From: Opitutia bacterium
GTDB taxonomy: Bacteria > Verrucomicrobiota > Verrucomicrobiia > Opitutales > UBA953
DNA: 64,000 bases
Assembly: GCA_947470855.1 (NCBI GenBank)
Contig: CANIUQ010000002.1
Location: 49,953-113,952, forward strand
Direction of reading: 5' to 3'
The notes beneath the pieces were generated by a model that did no database searches, was not told the DNA's origin, and saw only the letters and a list, made by a program, of their open reading frames with translations. Shown here piece by piece: positions 36,014-45,567 of the stretch (position 1 is its first letter; the number at the start of each line of letters is the position of its first letter). Made by a program: the position numbers and the translations under genes.

Positions 36014-37143
36014 GCCGCCGCTGGTGGCAGAGAATCTGGACCTTGCTCTTTCTCTTTTTGCAAACGCAACTGCCCACAGGCCGCATCGATATCATGACCT
36101 TTTTCGCGTCGCAAAGTAGCTGTCACCCCGAGCGCTCGAAGTTCCTTGGCAAATCGGTCTTGTCGGGAAATCGAAGGACGCACCCAAGGTAGACCCTCAA
36201 CTTTGTTGTAGGGAATAAGGTTTACGTGTGCATGTAGTTCGCGGGCAATCGAAGCCAATTTTTTGGCCTGCTCCAGAGAGTCATTGATATCCTCAATCAA
36301 AATAAATTCCAAAGTTAACATACGCCCATGTTTACGGGCAAAAGCTTTGGCTGCAGGAACGAGTTCTTCCAAAGGATACTTTCGATTCACTGGCATAATC
36401 TTTTCCCGTACCTCGTTGGTTGCACCATGTAAACTAATAGCCAGACGAAAACCCAAAGGCTCCTCCGCTAATTCTAAAATTTTTGGAACGACTCCAGAAG
36501 TGGATATCGTAATGCGTCGTGCACCAAAACCAAATCCCCAAGGAGCATTAACGATACGCAAGGCAGCAAGTAAGTTTTCGTAATTAGCCAAAGGTTCCCC
36601 CATACCCATCACCACAATGTTATCGAATGAAGCCAGGCCCTCAGCCGCACGAGTTGGATCAGCTTGATCTTCGATGCGACAAACTTGCACGAGTTGTGAA
36701 ACGATTTCCCCCACCGAAAGGTTTCTCCTCCAACCTTCTAAGCCTGAAGCGCAAAACTTGCATCCATAAGCACAACCCACCTGAGTTGAGATACAAATGG
36801 TACGGCGGGACTTATCCTGCCCAACACCTTCCATCGGCGCACGAATAATAACGGACTCAATCAATGACCCATCTCTTAATTTCTGGAGGAGTTTTTGTGT
36901 TACGTCAGAGGCCGTTTTCTTTCCCAGGACCTGCGTTGCACTAAAATCATAATTCTCCGACAGCCAAGTTCGCAATGGAGCAGGTAGATTGGTCATAACC
37001 TCTGCCGACTCCGCCCGGCGCGGGTATAGCCATTCAAAGATCTGTCCGGCTCGATAGCGTGGGTGGCCAGCCTCGGCCAAACGAGACCCCAGCCCTTCGG
37101 GGGTTTCGCCGTGTATGGAGGGTTTATCGGGCTTAAAGGCCAT
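36010..37143 (-). CDS. rlmN: 23S rRNA (adenine2503-C2)-methyltransferase
   Basis: Radical-SAM enzyme that methylates A2503 in 23S rRNA (and A37 of some tRNAs). The cluster motif is CxxxCxxC (CAYGCKFCASG). Other family signs: QVGCAYGCKFCASGLEGW, VVMGMGEPLANY, ARRITISTSGVVPKI, RLAISLHGA, LIPYNKVEGLPW, and the catalytic cysteine in DIDAACGQLR. The frame is open from 37278, but ATG at 37143 gives 377 residues and leaves 100 bp to the divergent greA. C-terminal tail is longer than usual (QKEKEQGPDSLPPAAA). Confidence 0.95.
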   Translation of the reverse strand: MAFKPDKPSIHGETPEGLGSRLAEAGHPRYRAGQIFEWLYPRRAESAEVMTNLPAPLRTWLSENYDFSATQVLGKKTASDVTQKLLQKLRDGSLIESVIIRAPMEGVGQDKSRRTICISTQVGCAYGCKFCASGLEGWRRNLSVGEIVSQLVQVCRIEDQADPTRAAEGLASFDNIVVMGMGEPLANYENLLAALRIVNAPWGFGFGARRITISTSGVVPKILELAEEPLGFRLAISLHGATNEVREKIMPVNRKYPLEELVPAAKAFARKHGRMLTLEFILIEDINDSLEQAKKLASIARELHAHVNLIPYNKVEGLPWVRPSISRQDRFAKELRALGVTATLRREKGHDIDAACGQLRLQKEKEQGPDSLPPAAA

Positions 37144-37243
37144 AAAAAGGAGGACAGTAGAGGTCAGAAGTGGATGACAGAGTGGGATACCCTGCCTTCC
37201 TGCTTGCAAGTGATTATGCTTATGCCCAAAACCATTTTTTGCA

Positions 37244-39217
37244 ATGAGCAACAAGGCCCTAAACTCACAAGGTGTCAAAACCCACCTCCTTCACGATACC
37301 ATCGCCAAAGTCTCGGAAGGCCAAACTCGATTCTGCTTACACCAAGCTTGGGGCATTGGTATCATCCGTAGTTTCGACCAAGCCACCAATCGCCTCGTGG
37401 TGGATTTTCCTGAACAAGGAAAAAAAGGCCATGCCATCGATGTCTCCTTTTTCTCCGGAGGAAAAATCGAGGTCATCAATCCCGAAACGATCCTGGCTCA
37501 AGCCTACGACGAATCCACCAAGGCTAAAATTGCTAACCTCACCGCCGATAATCCCGCTGAGCTGGTTAAACTCATTTTAGCTGAATTCCCAACAGGAGAA
37601 TGTTCCTCATACGCCTTGGAGGCTCTCTTGGATCGAATTCACTTCGCCTCGCTCCCCGCGGGCAAAGATCGTGCCACCGCTTTCAAAGCTTGGTGGAGTA
37701 AAGCTAAAGCATCTTTACGTAAAGATCGTGCCATCCTAGTACCCGAACGCAAAGGTGGTCTTTATGCTCTTTTGGAAGCACCCAAAGATGTCGGCGAGGA
37801 TCTTTTTGCTCAGTATGAATTGGCTCCAAATTTAGAACGTAAACTCGCTATCCTCGAAGAATTAGCTGAATCAGCTTCGAGCGAGACTCGCTCGGCTGCT
37901 AATGAAACCAACCTGGCGAAAGTCTCTGCCGACTTAGAAAAAGCCAAAGATAATCTCCTCAAGGGCACCCGTCGCAGCGAAAACCTACCCAAAATTCTTT
38001 GTGGTATTTGGAATCGTGATAAATTCTTCCGTCCTGCCGTAGAAACCGTTGAAACCTTTAGCCCAACGGCTTCGGACATTATCGCCAATTGCAACGAGTC
38101 CGACCTAGCCAATATTGCCCTCAATATTCCCCATACTACTGAGAAAATTCGCCACTTACTCGACCTCGTTCGCGCCCATCACGGCGACAACTGGGCAGAA
38201 CGTGCTTTTGATCTTCTACGCAATCGCGATATCGGTGGCACCAAGAGTGGATCCGCTAAACTTGTTTCTGAGTGCATTGCCTACCTGTGTGATGCCAACC
38301 TGGGCGAACAAGTGGCACAGCGATTCCAGCAATGGTTAGAATCTCGTGAACTCCGTCCTCCAGTCATTATCTGGATTATCAAGAATCGCGAATCCAAGAA
38401 ATATGCCGAAATCGTGACGCCTCTCATTGTACCCAGTCTCCTCGGTGCAATCTTGGCCAGCATCGATACCGAGGCTTTAGAGTCGAATTCCACCGCCCGT
38501 ATCCCTCTTGCGAACGAACTCATCAAAGATAAAAATCTTATCGCTGATATTTTATCTCCCGCTCAAGGATCCAAAGCTGATAGCGAAACCATTTTTGATT
38601 TAGCGCGCATCATGTTGCGCAATCAAGGGTTCGATAAGATGACCAAAACTTCGCTACTTGCTCGCCTTGCCAAAATCGAACCACACGTGAATCGTCTCAT
38701 CCAAAACCGTCAAGCAGAGGCGGCCATGGAAGACAAAGAACTGGTTGTCTCAAAATCTAGTAAAGAAGCTCGTGAAGCTGAATTGCTCGACATTATTCAA
38801 GTTAAACTTCCAGCAATCAAAGAAGCGATTCAAGTAGCTAAAGAGCACGGCGACTTGCGGGAAAATTCTGAGTACAAGATGGCTCGCCAAGACCACGACA
38901 CCCTCGTGGCTCGTCGCGGCGAATTAGAAACCATGCTCAAAAAAGCTCGTGTGACCGACTTCAGTGAAGCCACTTACGACACCGTCTCCGTAGGCTCAGT
39001 CGTCAAGTTACACCGTGATTCAGATAAAAGCGAAATCACTTATACGATTCTTGGTGCTTGGGATGGTCAGCCCGAAATCAATATTTTGGCCTACACTTCC
39101 CCACTGGCACGCCAATTCCTAAACAAGAATTTAGGCGAATCCTTTACCACGAATATCAGAGGCAAGACCGAAACTTGGAAGGTTCTATCGATTGCTCGCT
39201 GGGTCGATAAGAAGTAA
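37244..39217 (+). CDS. greA: GreA-type transcript cleavage factor with long N-terminal region
   Basis: 657 residues, far above the 158 of E. coli GreA. Only the last 150 or so are GreA: a coiled coil (about 506-575) with the AKEHGDLRENSEYKMARQ tip and a C-terminal FKBP-like domain. The first 70 residues carry a small beta domain (HQAWGIGIIRSFDQATNRLVVDF) like the CarD/TRCF RNA-polymerase interaction domain; residues 90-490 are helical. Chlamydiae and other PVC members have such a long GreA. It would rescue backtracked RNA polymerase. A terminator follows. Confidence 0.9.
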   Translation: MSNKALNSQGVKTHLLHDTIAKVSEGQTRFCLHQAWGIGIIRSFDQATNRLVVDFPEQGKKGHAIDVSFFSGGKIEVINPETILAQAYDESTKAKIANLTADNPAELVKLILAEFPTGECSSYALEALLDRIHFASLPAGKDRATAFKAWWSKAKASLRKDRAILVPERKGGLYALLEAPKDVGEDLFAQYELAPNLERKLAILEELAESASSETRSAANETNLAKVSADLEKAKDNLLKGTRRSENLPKILCGIWNRDKFFRPAVETVETFSPTASDIIANCNESDLANIALNIPHTTEKIRHLLDLVRAHHGDNWAERAFDLLRNRDIGGTKSGSAKLVSECIAYLCDANLGEQVAQRFQQWLESRELRPPVIIWIIKNRESKKYAEIVTPLIVPSLLGAILASIDTEALESNSTARIPLANELIKDKNLIADILSPAQGSKADSETIFDLARIMLRNQGFDKMTKTSLLARLAKIEPHVNRLIQNRQAEAAMEDKELVVSKSSKEAREAELLDIIQVKLPAIKEAIQVAKEHGDLRENSEYKMARQDHDTLVARRGELETMLKKARVTDFSEATYDTVSVGSVVKLHRDSDKSEITYTILGAWDGQPEINILAYTSPLARQFLNKNLGESFTTNIRGKTETWKVLSIARWVDKK

Positions 39218-39240
39218 GTCTATTCCCATTCGGACACGAA

Positions 39241-39269
39241 GAAGCCTCCTTTTGGAGGCTTCCTCTTTT
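39241..39269 (+). terminator. Rho-independent terminator after greA
   Basis: 9-bp perfect stem GAAGCCTCC / GGAGGCTTC with TTTT loop, then CTCTTTT. It lies 23 nt after the greA stop. Confidence 0.85.
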
Positions 39270-39302
39270 GACATACCCTTAACAGGCCCACAAGGTGGAG
39301 GT

Positions 39303-40241
39303 ATGCCTAATCCATGGGAATCCTTGCGCCTTCTGGCAGACCCCACGCGAGCGAGAATATTATTTTTACTTTCGCGGGGCGAAATTTCCGTGGGTGAATT
39401 GCAAGAGATATTGGGTATGCGCCAATCTCGCATCTCTACCCATCTCGCTCTTTTACGTAAAGCGGGCTTAGCTAGCGACCGTCGGGATGGGAAAAATTCT
39501 TTTTACGCTCTAACGGATAACTTACCGAACGGCGTGCAAAAGATAATCGATGCAGCCATCCAGGCCACGGCACAAGATTCCCTTACTCAAGCAGACTTAA
39601 GAGCTCATAAACGGTTGATTGAAAAAAGACGTCGTCGCACCGAACAACATTTCAACCTCATCGCTGATCGATTGGGTAAAACCTATTGCCCAGGTCGTTC
39701 TTGGGAGTCGATTGGGCAAATGCTCCTCCTCCTAACTCCTAAGGTTAAAATTGCTGATCTTGGTGCAGGCGATGGTACGCTTTCTCGACTTCTAGCGAGA
39801 CAAGCTGAATTTGTTCACTGCATCGACAACTCTCCGCGCATGGTCGAACTCGGACGAGCCTTAGCCAAGAAAGAGCAGATAAAAAACATCGATTATCTTT
39901 TGGGAGATATCGAAAAAGTACCTTTACCCGATAGTAGCGTGGATCTTGTACTCCTCAGTCAGGCTCTGCACCACGCTGAAAACCCAAAAAAAGCCATCGG
40001 TGAGGCCTACCGAATTCTCAAACCCGGCGGAAGAGTCCTTATCCTCGACCTTAGGGCTCATCGTTTTGAAAAAGCCAGAGAACTCTATGCCGACCGCTGG
40101 CTAGGTTTTAAGGAAAACGACCTCCACGACTGGCTAGGGGAGGCAGGGTTTAACCGCTCCGAAGTGAGAATTGTGGCCAAGGAAACCCAAGAACCGGGCT
40201 TCGAAACCATCCTTGGTACGGCGGTAAAGCCTATCCGATAA
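39303..40241 (+). CDS. ArsR-type HTH fused to SAM-dependent methyltransferase
   Basis: 312 residues from the ATG at 39303; the frame runs upstream to 39192 through the greA terminator, so I reject the longer form. N-terminal winged helix (about 1-80): MPNPWESLRLLADPTRARIL, SVGELQEILGMRQSRISTHLALLRKAGL. C-terminal class I methyltransferase (about 150-300): VKIADLGAGDGTLSRLLA (SAM motif I), and GGRVLILDLRAHRFEKA. The CxC-type metal sites of ArsR are not seen. Such fusions are known near methionine-cycle genes, where they sense SAM or SAH; no such neighbour is here. It could act as repressor, methylase or both. Confidence 0.85.
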   Translation: MPNPWESLRLLADPTRARILFLLSRGEISVGELQEILGMRQSRISTHLALLRKAGLASDRRDGKNSFYALTDNLPNGVQKIIDAAIQATAQDSLTQADLRAHKRLIEKRRRRTEQHFNLIADRLGKTYCPGRSWESIGQMLLLLTPKVKIADLGAGDGTLSRLLARQAEFVHCIDNSPRMVELGRALAKKEQIKNIDYLLGDIEKVPLPDSSVDLVLLSQALHHAENPKKAIGEAYRILKPGGRVLILDLRAHRFEKARELYADRWLGFKENDLHDWLGEAGFNRSEVRIVAKETQEPGFETILGTAVKPIR

Positions 40242-40374
40242 GCTTTAGGCAAAGACACCCCCTCATCTAGGGTAAACTATTCGATTTTAAGTTCCTTATT
40301 GCTTGGCAAGTGGCAGCGGAAAAAGCATTTTATGGCTCTCTCTACTTATAGAGTCATCTCTCATCTGAATCCCG
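40242..40374 (+). promoter_or_regulatory. Likely promoter region of the TPR-ExbB-ExbD operon
   Basis: 133 nt with no gene. TTGGCA followed 18 nt later by ATTTTA is the nearest -35/-10 pair, and it is weak. A CTCTA-ctta-TAGAG short hairpin lies between it and the ATG. No SD precedes the start. Confidence 0.3.
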
Positions 40375-43300
40375 ATGGTATCATCAGAGTCCCGCACTTA
40401 TCGGCTAGCAAAATCTGCTATTCTGGCCGTTCTCATTGCCGTAGCCCCTTTCACGGGCGAGTTACGTGCTCAAACGAGGCCTGCGGCGACCAAGCCAGCA
40501 GAAAAAGTAGACCCCATCACGGCTCTGTTCATCAGCGCCATGGAAGCGATGGACAAAAAAGATTATGATGGAGCCTTAAAACTTTTAGAGGAGGTCGAGA
40601 AGAAACTCATTAATCCACCCGCGGGAATCTCGGCTGCGGTAGATTTCAAAAAAGCTAGCTGCCATTTTCTCAAAAAAGATTGGGTAAAAGCCGAGTACCT
40701 CTTTAACCAATTTTTGACAAAATACCCCAAAGGAACCGAGGATATCCTCGAGCCAAACGACAATAAAGTCGGAGTTGCCAAGTTAACCTTGGTCGAAATT
40801 TACCTCAATCAATCCAAATGGCCCGAAGCTTTGAAACTTTGCGCCGAACTGCGCACCAGCCCTTCCATTCAACCTAAAGATCGCGTCGCCGCCTTTACGC
40901 TTTCCGCCAAAATTATCATTGAACAATCGAAGACGGGTGGAGCTGATATTCGCAAGAAAGCGCTAGAACAGGCTGCAGAATTGCTCAAAAAAGCCATCGG
41001 TTCAGGTATTAGCACCCCCGAAGGCCGTGAAGCAGGAATGCAGTTAGTCGAAGTCTATATCAAATTAGATTTAGTGAAAGAGGCAGAACAGTTGAAATCA
41101 GAAATCGACGCAAAGAGTTCAGGTTCTCCAACTGACGTTGTTCGTTCTAATTTCCAAAAGATTTCCATCGGTGACGCACGTTTCGATGCCGCCCAAAACT
41201 CTACTGGCGAAGAAAAAATGGCCCTCTTGCGCCAAGCCCTCGCCAACTATCAAGGGGTTTTACGTCGAGCAACCATTGCACGCTCCGTCAGCAAAGCCGT
41301 AGAAATCAAAAGCGAAGAAGTTGAAAAACTCGAAGCCTCCTTGCCCAATCCTAATGACGAGGCCAAGGCTCGTATCGAAGCGGCTAAAAACGAATTAGCT
41401 GAATTTAAGCGCATTCGAGATAATTTTAATGAAGATAAATATTACGATGCCCTACTCTCCTATCGCATCGGTCTCAGTTTATTAGAACTCAAATTGCCGT
41501 GGGAAGCCTATGTCGCCTTCCAGGATATTTTTGATAATTCACCCAACTTCGACAAGGCCTCCAGTGCCTATTATTACTACATCCTCGCCCTTCGGGATAT
41601 TGGGCGAAACAGCGAAGCTCAGCAAAAGTGTAAAGAGTTTCTAAAAAAGTACCCCGATTCGGATGAAGTGTCTAACGTTGCACTCATTCTCGGCTCAATC
41701 TCCCAAGAGCGCGAAGAGTACGACGAAGCGATTGCACACTATAATTGGATCAAAACCAATGTAAAAAATATCGATGAAACCACCAAAGAGGACATCGATT
41801 TCCGCATCGCACTATGCTATTTCTCTTCCGTTGAATGGAAAAAAGCCCAAGTGGCCATCGATGAGTTTTTAAATAAATACCCCAAAACCATCGCCAAAGA
41901 ACAGGCCGTTTATATGCGTGCCCTTTGCTGGTTCTTCCAAGGCCGCTATAAAGAAACGAAGGAGGCTTTCGACGCCTACCAAAAGGCTTACCCACAAGGT
42001 GAATTCCTGCCTGATGTACGTTACCGACAAGGCATCATTAAGTTTGGCTTAAATCCTCCCGAAATCGACGAGGTTAAGAAAATCTCCCGCGATTGGCTCC
42101 GGGATTACGGAAACGAATCACACAATGAAGCGATTCTTAACCAGATTCCCGAAATTCATACCTTGATTGGTGACTGTGATGCTCGCCTCGCTTCCGATTT
42201 AGATCCTGCCATCAAAAAAGCGGATGAAGACATGAGAACAAACGCTGCTCCTGCAGACAAAGCTCGCTTTAAGGCACAAAAAGAAGCTCTGGAAAAACAG
42301 AAAGAAGTTCATGTCAAAAACAGCATCGATGCCTACATCGCTGCCGCTAAGACCGCTCGTACGAATACCAATGCTCTAGAATTCGTTTTACGCGAACTCG
42401 GTAGACTCCTTCCTGGTCGCGGTGAAAACGCACGGATGAGAGACTTGTATCAAGAAATCTACGATTGGAATCACAATGACCCCAAGGCGATGAGCTATCT
42501 CTATGAGGTCATCAAAGCAACAGAGAGAATGGGTGATAAACCCGAATTTGCTCAACGTACCGAGGCGGTGCAGAAGAAGTTTAGTGCCCAACTGCAGGCT
42601 GCTCGGAAAAATGTTGATGACATCATAAGAGCCGAAGGCGCCACGAATCAAGCTGCTCTCGACAATGCTAAAAAAGCCGTAGCAATCTTATCAGATCAAC
42701 TCGCTGCGGAACTCGCTGTCGTTGAAAAAGACCGTCAAGCCAGCATCGCTGCCGCTAAAACGGAAGCACTGGGAATTCTCTCCAAAGCAGTCGCTGAATC
42801 CATCAACGATCGCCGTCAAGAAGGCTCCGAGAAACTCATTTTATTCTTAGCTGAAAAGCTAGCCCGCAAGGTGAAGCGTTTAAAGCCAGGAGCAAAGGTT
42901 GACCCCAATGCTTATACCGCTGCGAAAGCAGAAGAGGAGTTAATCCAGTTGTTACAACTAGATCAAAATAAAGACTCCCTCATCGCCCAAGCTCGAGGCT
43001 ATTTCGCGAGGGCTCAGCTCGCAACCTTCTTGCGCGACCCGAAGACCGCTGACCTTTATTTCAAGAAGATTTACAATAACTATCGAGCCGAAGAATTGAG
43101 TTCGACTCTCATCGCGATTGTCGGCGACCAACTCTTGGCTAATAACGAAATGGCCAAGGCCGAGCAGTTCTTCCAATACATCCTCGATCACCATCGCTCT
43201 TCTGAATATGCCGATTATGGTTTCGCTGGTTTAGCGGAAGTTAAATTCAGTCAAAAGAAATACAAAGAAGCTATCGATCTCTGCCAAGAGGCTATCGATA

Positions 43301-43704
43301 ACAACATTCTAATGTCCAAAGAGAAGGAACTTCGTTTCACCATGGCGAAAAGCCTAGCTGAAATGCGAAAGTTTGATGAAGCGAAGAAGATCTTTGAAGA
43401 AATCGCTAAGACTAAAGAATGGCGTGGTGAAACCACCGCAGGATGTCTCTATTGGCTTGGCTTGATGGAAGAAAGACAGGGACGCAATGCCGAGGCGGTT
43501 GCCTATTACCGACGCTGCTACCAAACGTGGAAAAAATTCTCTGATTGGTCGGCCAAGTCCTATTTAGCGACAGCCAAAATCCTCGCTAATAAACTCGCAC
43601 AACGTGCCGATGCTAAACTGCTGATTCAAGAAATGCTCAGTAAAGATAAGATTAAAGACACTCCTGAAGCGGCCGAAGCTCGCCAACTCCTTAACACTCT
43701 CTAA
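40375..43704 (+). CDS. Large exported TPR protein of the ExbB/ExbD operon
   Basis: 1109 residues; signal peptide ending LRAQ (residues about 1-32, hydrophobic LAKSAILAVLIAVAPF). The mature protein is helical with many TPR-like pairs (AYYYYILALRDIGRNSEAQQKCKEF, YDEAIAHYNWI, EQAVYMRALCWFFQGRYKETKEAF, AEQFFQYILDHH, YGFAGLAEVKFSQKKYKEAIDLCQ). Between them are long charged stretches. No enzyme motif is seen. It is the first gene of a five-gene unit with a second TPR protein, ExbB and two ExbDs. By inference it is a periplasmic partner or effector of that motor. Confidence 0.72.
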   Translation: MVSSESRTYRLAKSAILAVLIAVAPFTGELRAQTRPAATKPAEKVDPITALFISAMEAMDKKDYDGALKLLEEVEKKLINPPAGISAAVDFKKASCHFLKKDWVKAEYLFNQFLTKYPKGTEDILEPNDNKVGVAKLTLVEIYLNQSKWPEALKLCAELRTSPSIQPKDRVAAFTLSAKIIIEQSKTGGADIRKKALEQAAELLKKAIGSGISTPEGREAGMQLVEVYIKLDLVKEAEQLKSEIDAKSSGSPTDVVRSNFQKISIGDARFDAAQNSTGEEKMALLRQALANYQGVLRRATIARSVSKAVEIKSEEVEKLEASLPNPNDEAKARIEAAKNELAEFKRIRDNFNEDKYYDALLSYRIGLSLLELKLPWEAYVAFQDIFDNSPNFDKASSAYYYYILALRDIGRNSEAQQKCKEFLKKYPDSDEVSNVALILGSISQEREEYDEAIAHYNWIKTNVKNIDETTKEDIDFRIALCYFSSVEWKKAQVAIDEFLNKYPKTIAKEQAVYMRALCWFFQGRYKETKEAFDAYQKAYPQGEFLPDVRYRQGIIKFGLNPPEIDEVKKISRDWLRDYGNESHNEAILNQIPEIHTLIGDCDARLASDLDPAIKKADEDMRTNAAPADKARFKAQKEALEKQKEVHVKNSIDAYIAAAKTARTNTNALEFVLRELGRLLPGRGENARMRDLYQEIYDWNHNDPKAMSYLYEVIKATERMGDKPEFAQRTEAVQKKFSAQLQAARKNVDDIIRAEGATNQAALDNAKKAVAILSDQLAAELAVVEKDRQASIAAAKTEALGILSKAVAESINDRRQEGSEKLILFLAEKLARKVKRLKPGAKVDPNAYTAAKAEEELIQLLQLDQNKDSLIAQARGYFARAQLATFLRDPKTADLYFKKIYNNYRAEELSSTLIAIVGDQLLANNEMAKAEQFFQYILDHHRSSEYADYGFAGLAEVKFSQKKYKEAIDLCQEAIDNNILMSKEKELRFTMAKSLAEMRKFDEAKKIFEEIAKTKEWRGETTAGCLYWLGLMEERQGRNAEAVAYYRRCYQTWKKFSDWSAKSYLATAKILANKLAQRADAKLLIQEMLSKDKIKDTPEAAEARQLLNTL

Positions 43705-43708
43705 GACC

Positions 43709-44701
43709 ATGCGTTCAGTCTTTTTCTCCCTCTCTACCCTGCTCATTACCACTTCAGTCTATGGGCAAACCCTTTTTTTTAAGGGCAACGAAAAATGGGA
43801 AATCAATGACCCATTTAAGTTAGACAACTCAATACCTCCCAAACCCGTTCGCGATCCCAACAAGGCCACGATTAATTTAGTGAAAGGCACCGTGGAAAGA
43901 TCCTCCGTGCAAGGAGGCGTGACCGTGGTAAACACCAAGAAACTCTCCGACGTAGAAAAAATCGTCTGGCCCCAGTTCGATCGAATCACCGATGCACAAA
44001 ATTTCGTCACCCGTGGCGAGCCCGGCAAGGCCCTCGATAGCATCGAGCCCGTTTTAGTGTTTTTTGACCCCTTAAAGAAAGTTCCTGGCAATCTTTGGCT
44101 GAAATCAGCTCTCATCAAACTCGACGCCCTAGACCGTTTAGAAAATGACGCAGCTACCACCAAGTATCTTGATACCCTCGAACGCTCCGAGGAAGCTTCA
44201 AACCCTGAGTTAAATCAAAAAATCAAACTCGCTCGTTTAACGCTTCGCGCTCGTAAAGGAGACAACGAAGCAGTTATCAAGGATGCGACAGATTTAATCG
44301 CCAAATCTGATGACCTCGATGTCCTCGCTCGCCTGCATCTCATTAAAGGTAATGCTTTACTGGCGACCAAAAAATACGAAGCCGCGATGAACACCTATTT
44401 ACGCGTGCCTGTTTTCTATGGTTCTCAGACCGATCATATGCCCAAAGCTCTACTCGGTGCAGCTCGCAGTTTTCGAGGCATGGACACCCCCGCTGCACGA
44501 GAACAAAAACTCGGCGAAGTTTCCAACCGTTACCTCAAGAACCTAATCTCCACTTACCCTCTCTCCAAGGAAGCTGAAATTGCCAAAACCATGCTAACCA
44601 AGGAAGACCGTTCGCAGGTGGAGGCCGATGAGACAGTCAAAACCCCCGATGGTTCGCCTCAACCTGAACCCGAAAGAACACCCCAGACGATTAATCATTA
44701 A
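43709..44701 (+). CDS. Second exported TPR-like protein of the ExbB/ExbD operon
   Basis: 330 residues, 4 nt after the first TPR gene. Signal peptide MRSVFFSLSTLLITTSVYG, then QTLFFKGNEKWEIND, a motif nearly identical to the mature start of the TPR protein at 33.7 kb. The rest is helical with TPR character (HLIKGNALLATKKYEAAMNTYLRV), ending in an acidic, Pro-rich tail. It precedes exbB by 54 nt. Function unknown; likely periplasmic. Confidence 0.68.
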   Translation: MRSVFFSLSTLLITTSVYGQTLFFKGNEKWEINDPFKLDNSIPPKPVRDPNKATINLVKGTVERSSVQGGVTVVNTKKLSDVEKIVWPQFDRITDAQNFVTRGEPGKALDSIEPVLVFFDPLKKVPGNLWLKSALIKLDALDRLENDAATTKYLDTLERSEEASNPELNQKIKLARLTLRARKGDNEAVIKDATDLIAKSDDLDVLARLHLIKGNALLATKKYEAAMNTYLRVPVFYGSQTDHMPKALLGAARSFRGMDTPAAREQKLGEVSNRYLKNLISTYPLSKEAEIAKTMLTKEDRSQVEADETVKTPDGSPQPEPERTPQTINH

Positions 44702-44755
44702 GAGTCCTTGCTCCTTTCCCAAACCTAATCTATTAAAATCCTCTCACGTCCACCT

Positions 44756-45541
44756 ATGAAAAAATTCCGCATCCCATTCCTGACCACTCTGCTCTTCGGA
44801 ATGACGACCGTCATCGCTCATGCTGCCGAAGCTGGCGTTAAAGAAAAAACCATGATGGATATATTTCATGAAGGAGGTTGGGTTATGTATCCTATCACCA
44901 TTTGCTCCGTTGCCATGATTTGGCTTATCGTCGATTGCACATTACGCACGAGTGCAAAGAAGCTTTATCCCGCCAATCACGTCCTGCAACTTCGTGAACT
45001 TTTCAAGCAAGGTGACTATATCAGTTCGTTTAATTTTGCTAAAGCATCCCCTTCACCCGTTTGTGATGTCGTTAAAGCCGGATTAGGTCTCGCTTCGGAC
45101 GGAAAAGTAATGGCTGAAGAAGCCATTATCTCTGAAATATCGCGTGTTCAAGCCGACCTCATGGGACGAGCGTCCTACCTTTCGGTTATCGGGGTTTGCA
45201 CACCAATGATTGGTCTGACGGGAACGGTCACGGGCATGATGAAAGCTTTCGATAAACTAGGTTCTTCAGGCGTTGGCGACCCCTCATCGCTTTCGGCCGC
45301 AATCGGTGAAGTTCTTGTTGCTACAGGTGCAGGATTATTCATCGCAATCCCTGCGTTCATGGCTTATTACTTGGTCAGAAATCGAGTCACCAAAGGGATG
45401 CATGACCTTCAAGAAATCACCAATGGACTCTTCCGCTCATTCCCTTACGATGAAGTGGCAGGCCGTAATATCGGCGATATCGAAATTTATGCAGCAAAAC
45501 CTGTTTGGAACGCACCGGCTGAAGGTGTCACCAATCAGTAA
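44756..45541 (+). CDS. ExbB/TolQ/MotA-family proton channel protein
   Basis: 261 residues. N-terminal signal-like segment (FRIPFLTTLLFGMTTVIAHA), then three membrane helices: PITICSVAMIWLIVDCTL, YLSVIGVCTPMIGLTGTVTGMMKAF, and VLVATGAGLFIAIPAFMAYYLV. The conserved GLTGTVxGM and ATGAGLFIAIPA motifs are those of ExbB/TolQ, which form a pentamer around two ExbD/TolR helices and use proton flow. The extra N-terminal signal is seen in many non-proteobacterial ExbBs. Lies between the TPR genes and two exbD genes. Confidence 0.92.
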   Translation: MKKFRIPFLTTLLFGMTTVIAHAAEAGVKEKTMMDIFHEGGWVMYPITICSVAMIWLIVDCTLRTSAKKLYPANHVLQLRELFKQGDYISSFNFAKASPSPVCDVVKAGLGLASDGKVMAEEAIISEISRVQADLMGRASYLSVIGVCTPMIGLTGTVTGMMKAFDKLGSSGVGDPSSLSAAIGEVLVATGAGLFIAIPAFMAYYLVRNRVTKGMHDLQEITNGLFRSFPYDEVAGRNIGDIEIYAAKPVWNAPAEGVTNQ

Positions 45542-45567
45542 TATAAACCCTTAAACTACCGACAAAG

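Noticed and set aside
39192..39302. A longer N-terminus for the ArsR-methyltransferase
   Set aside because: It runs through the end of greA and its terminator.
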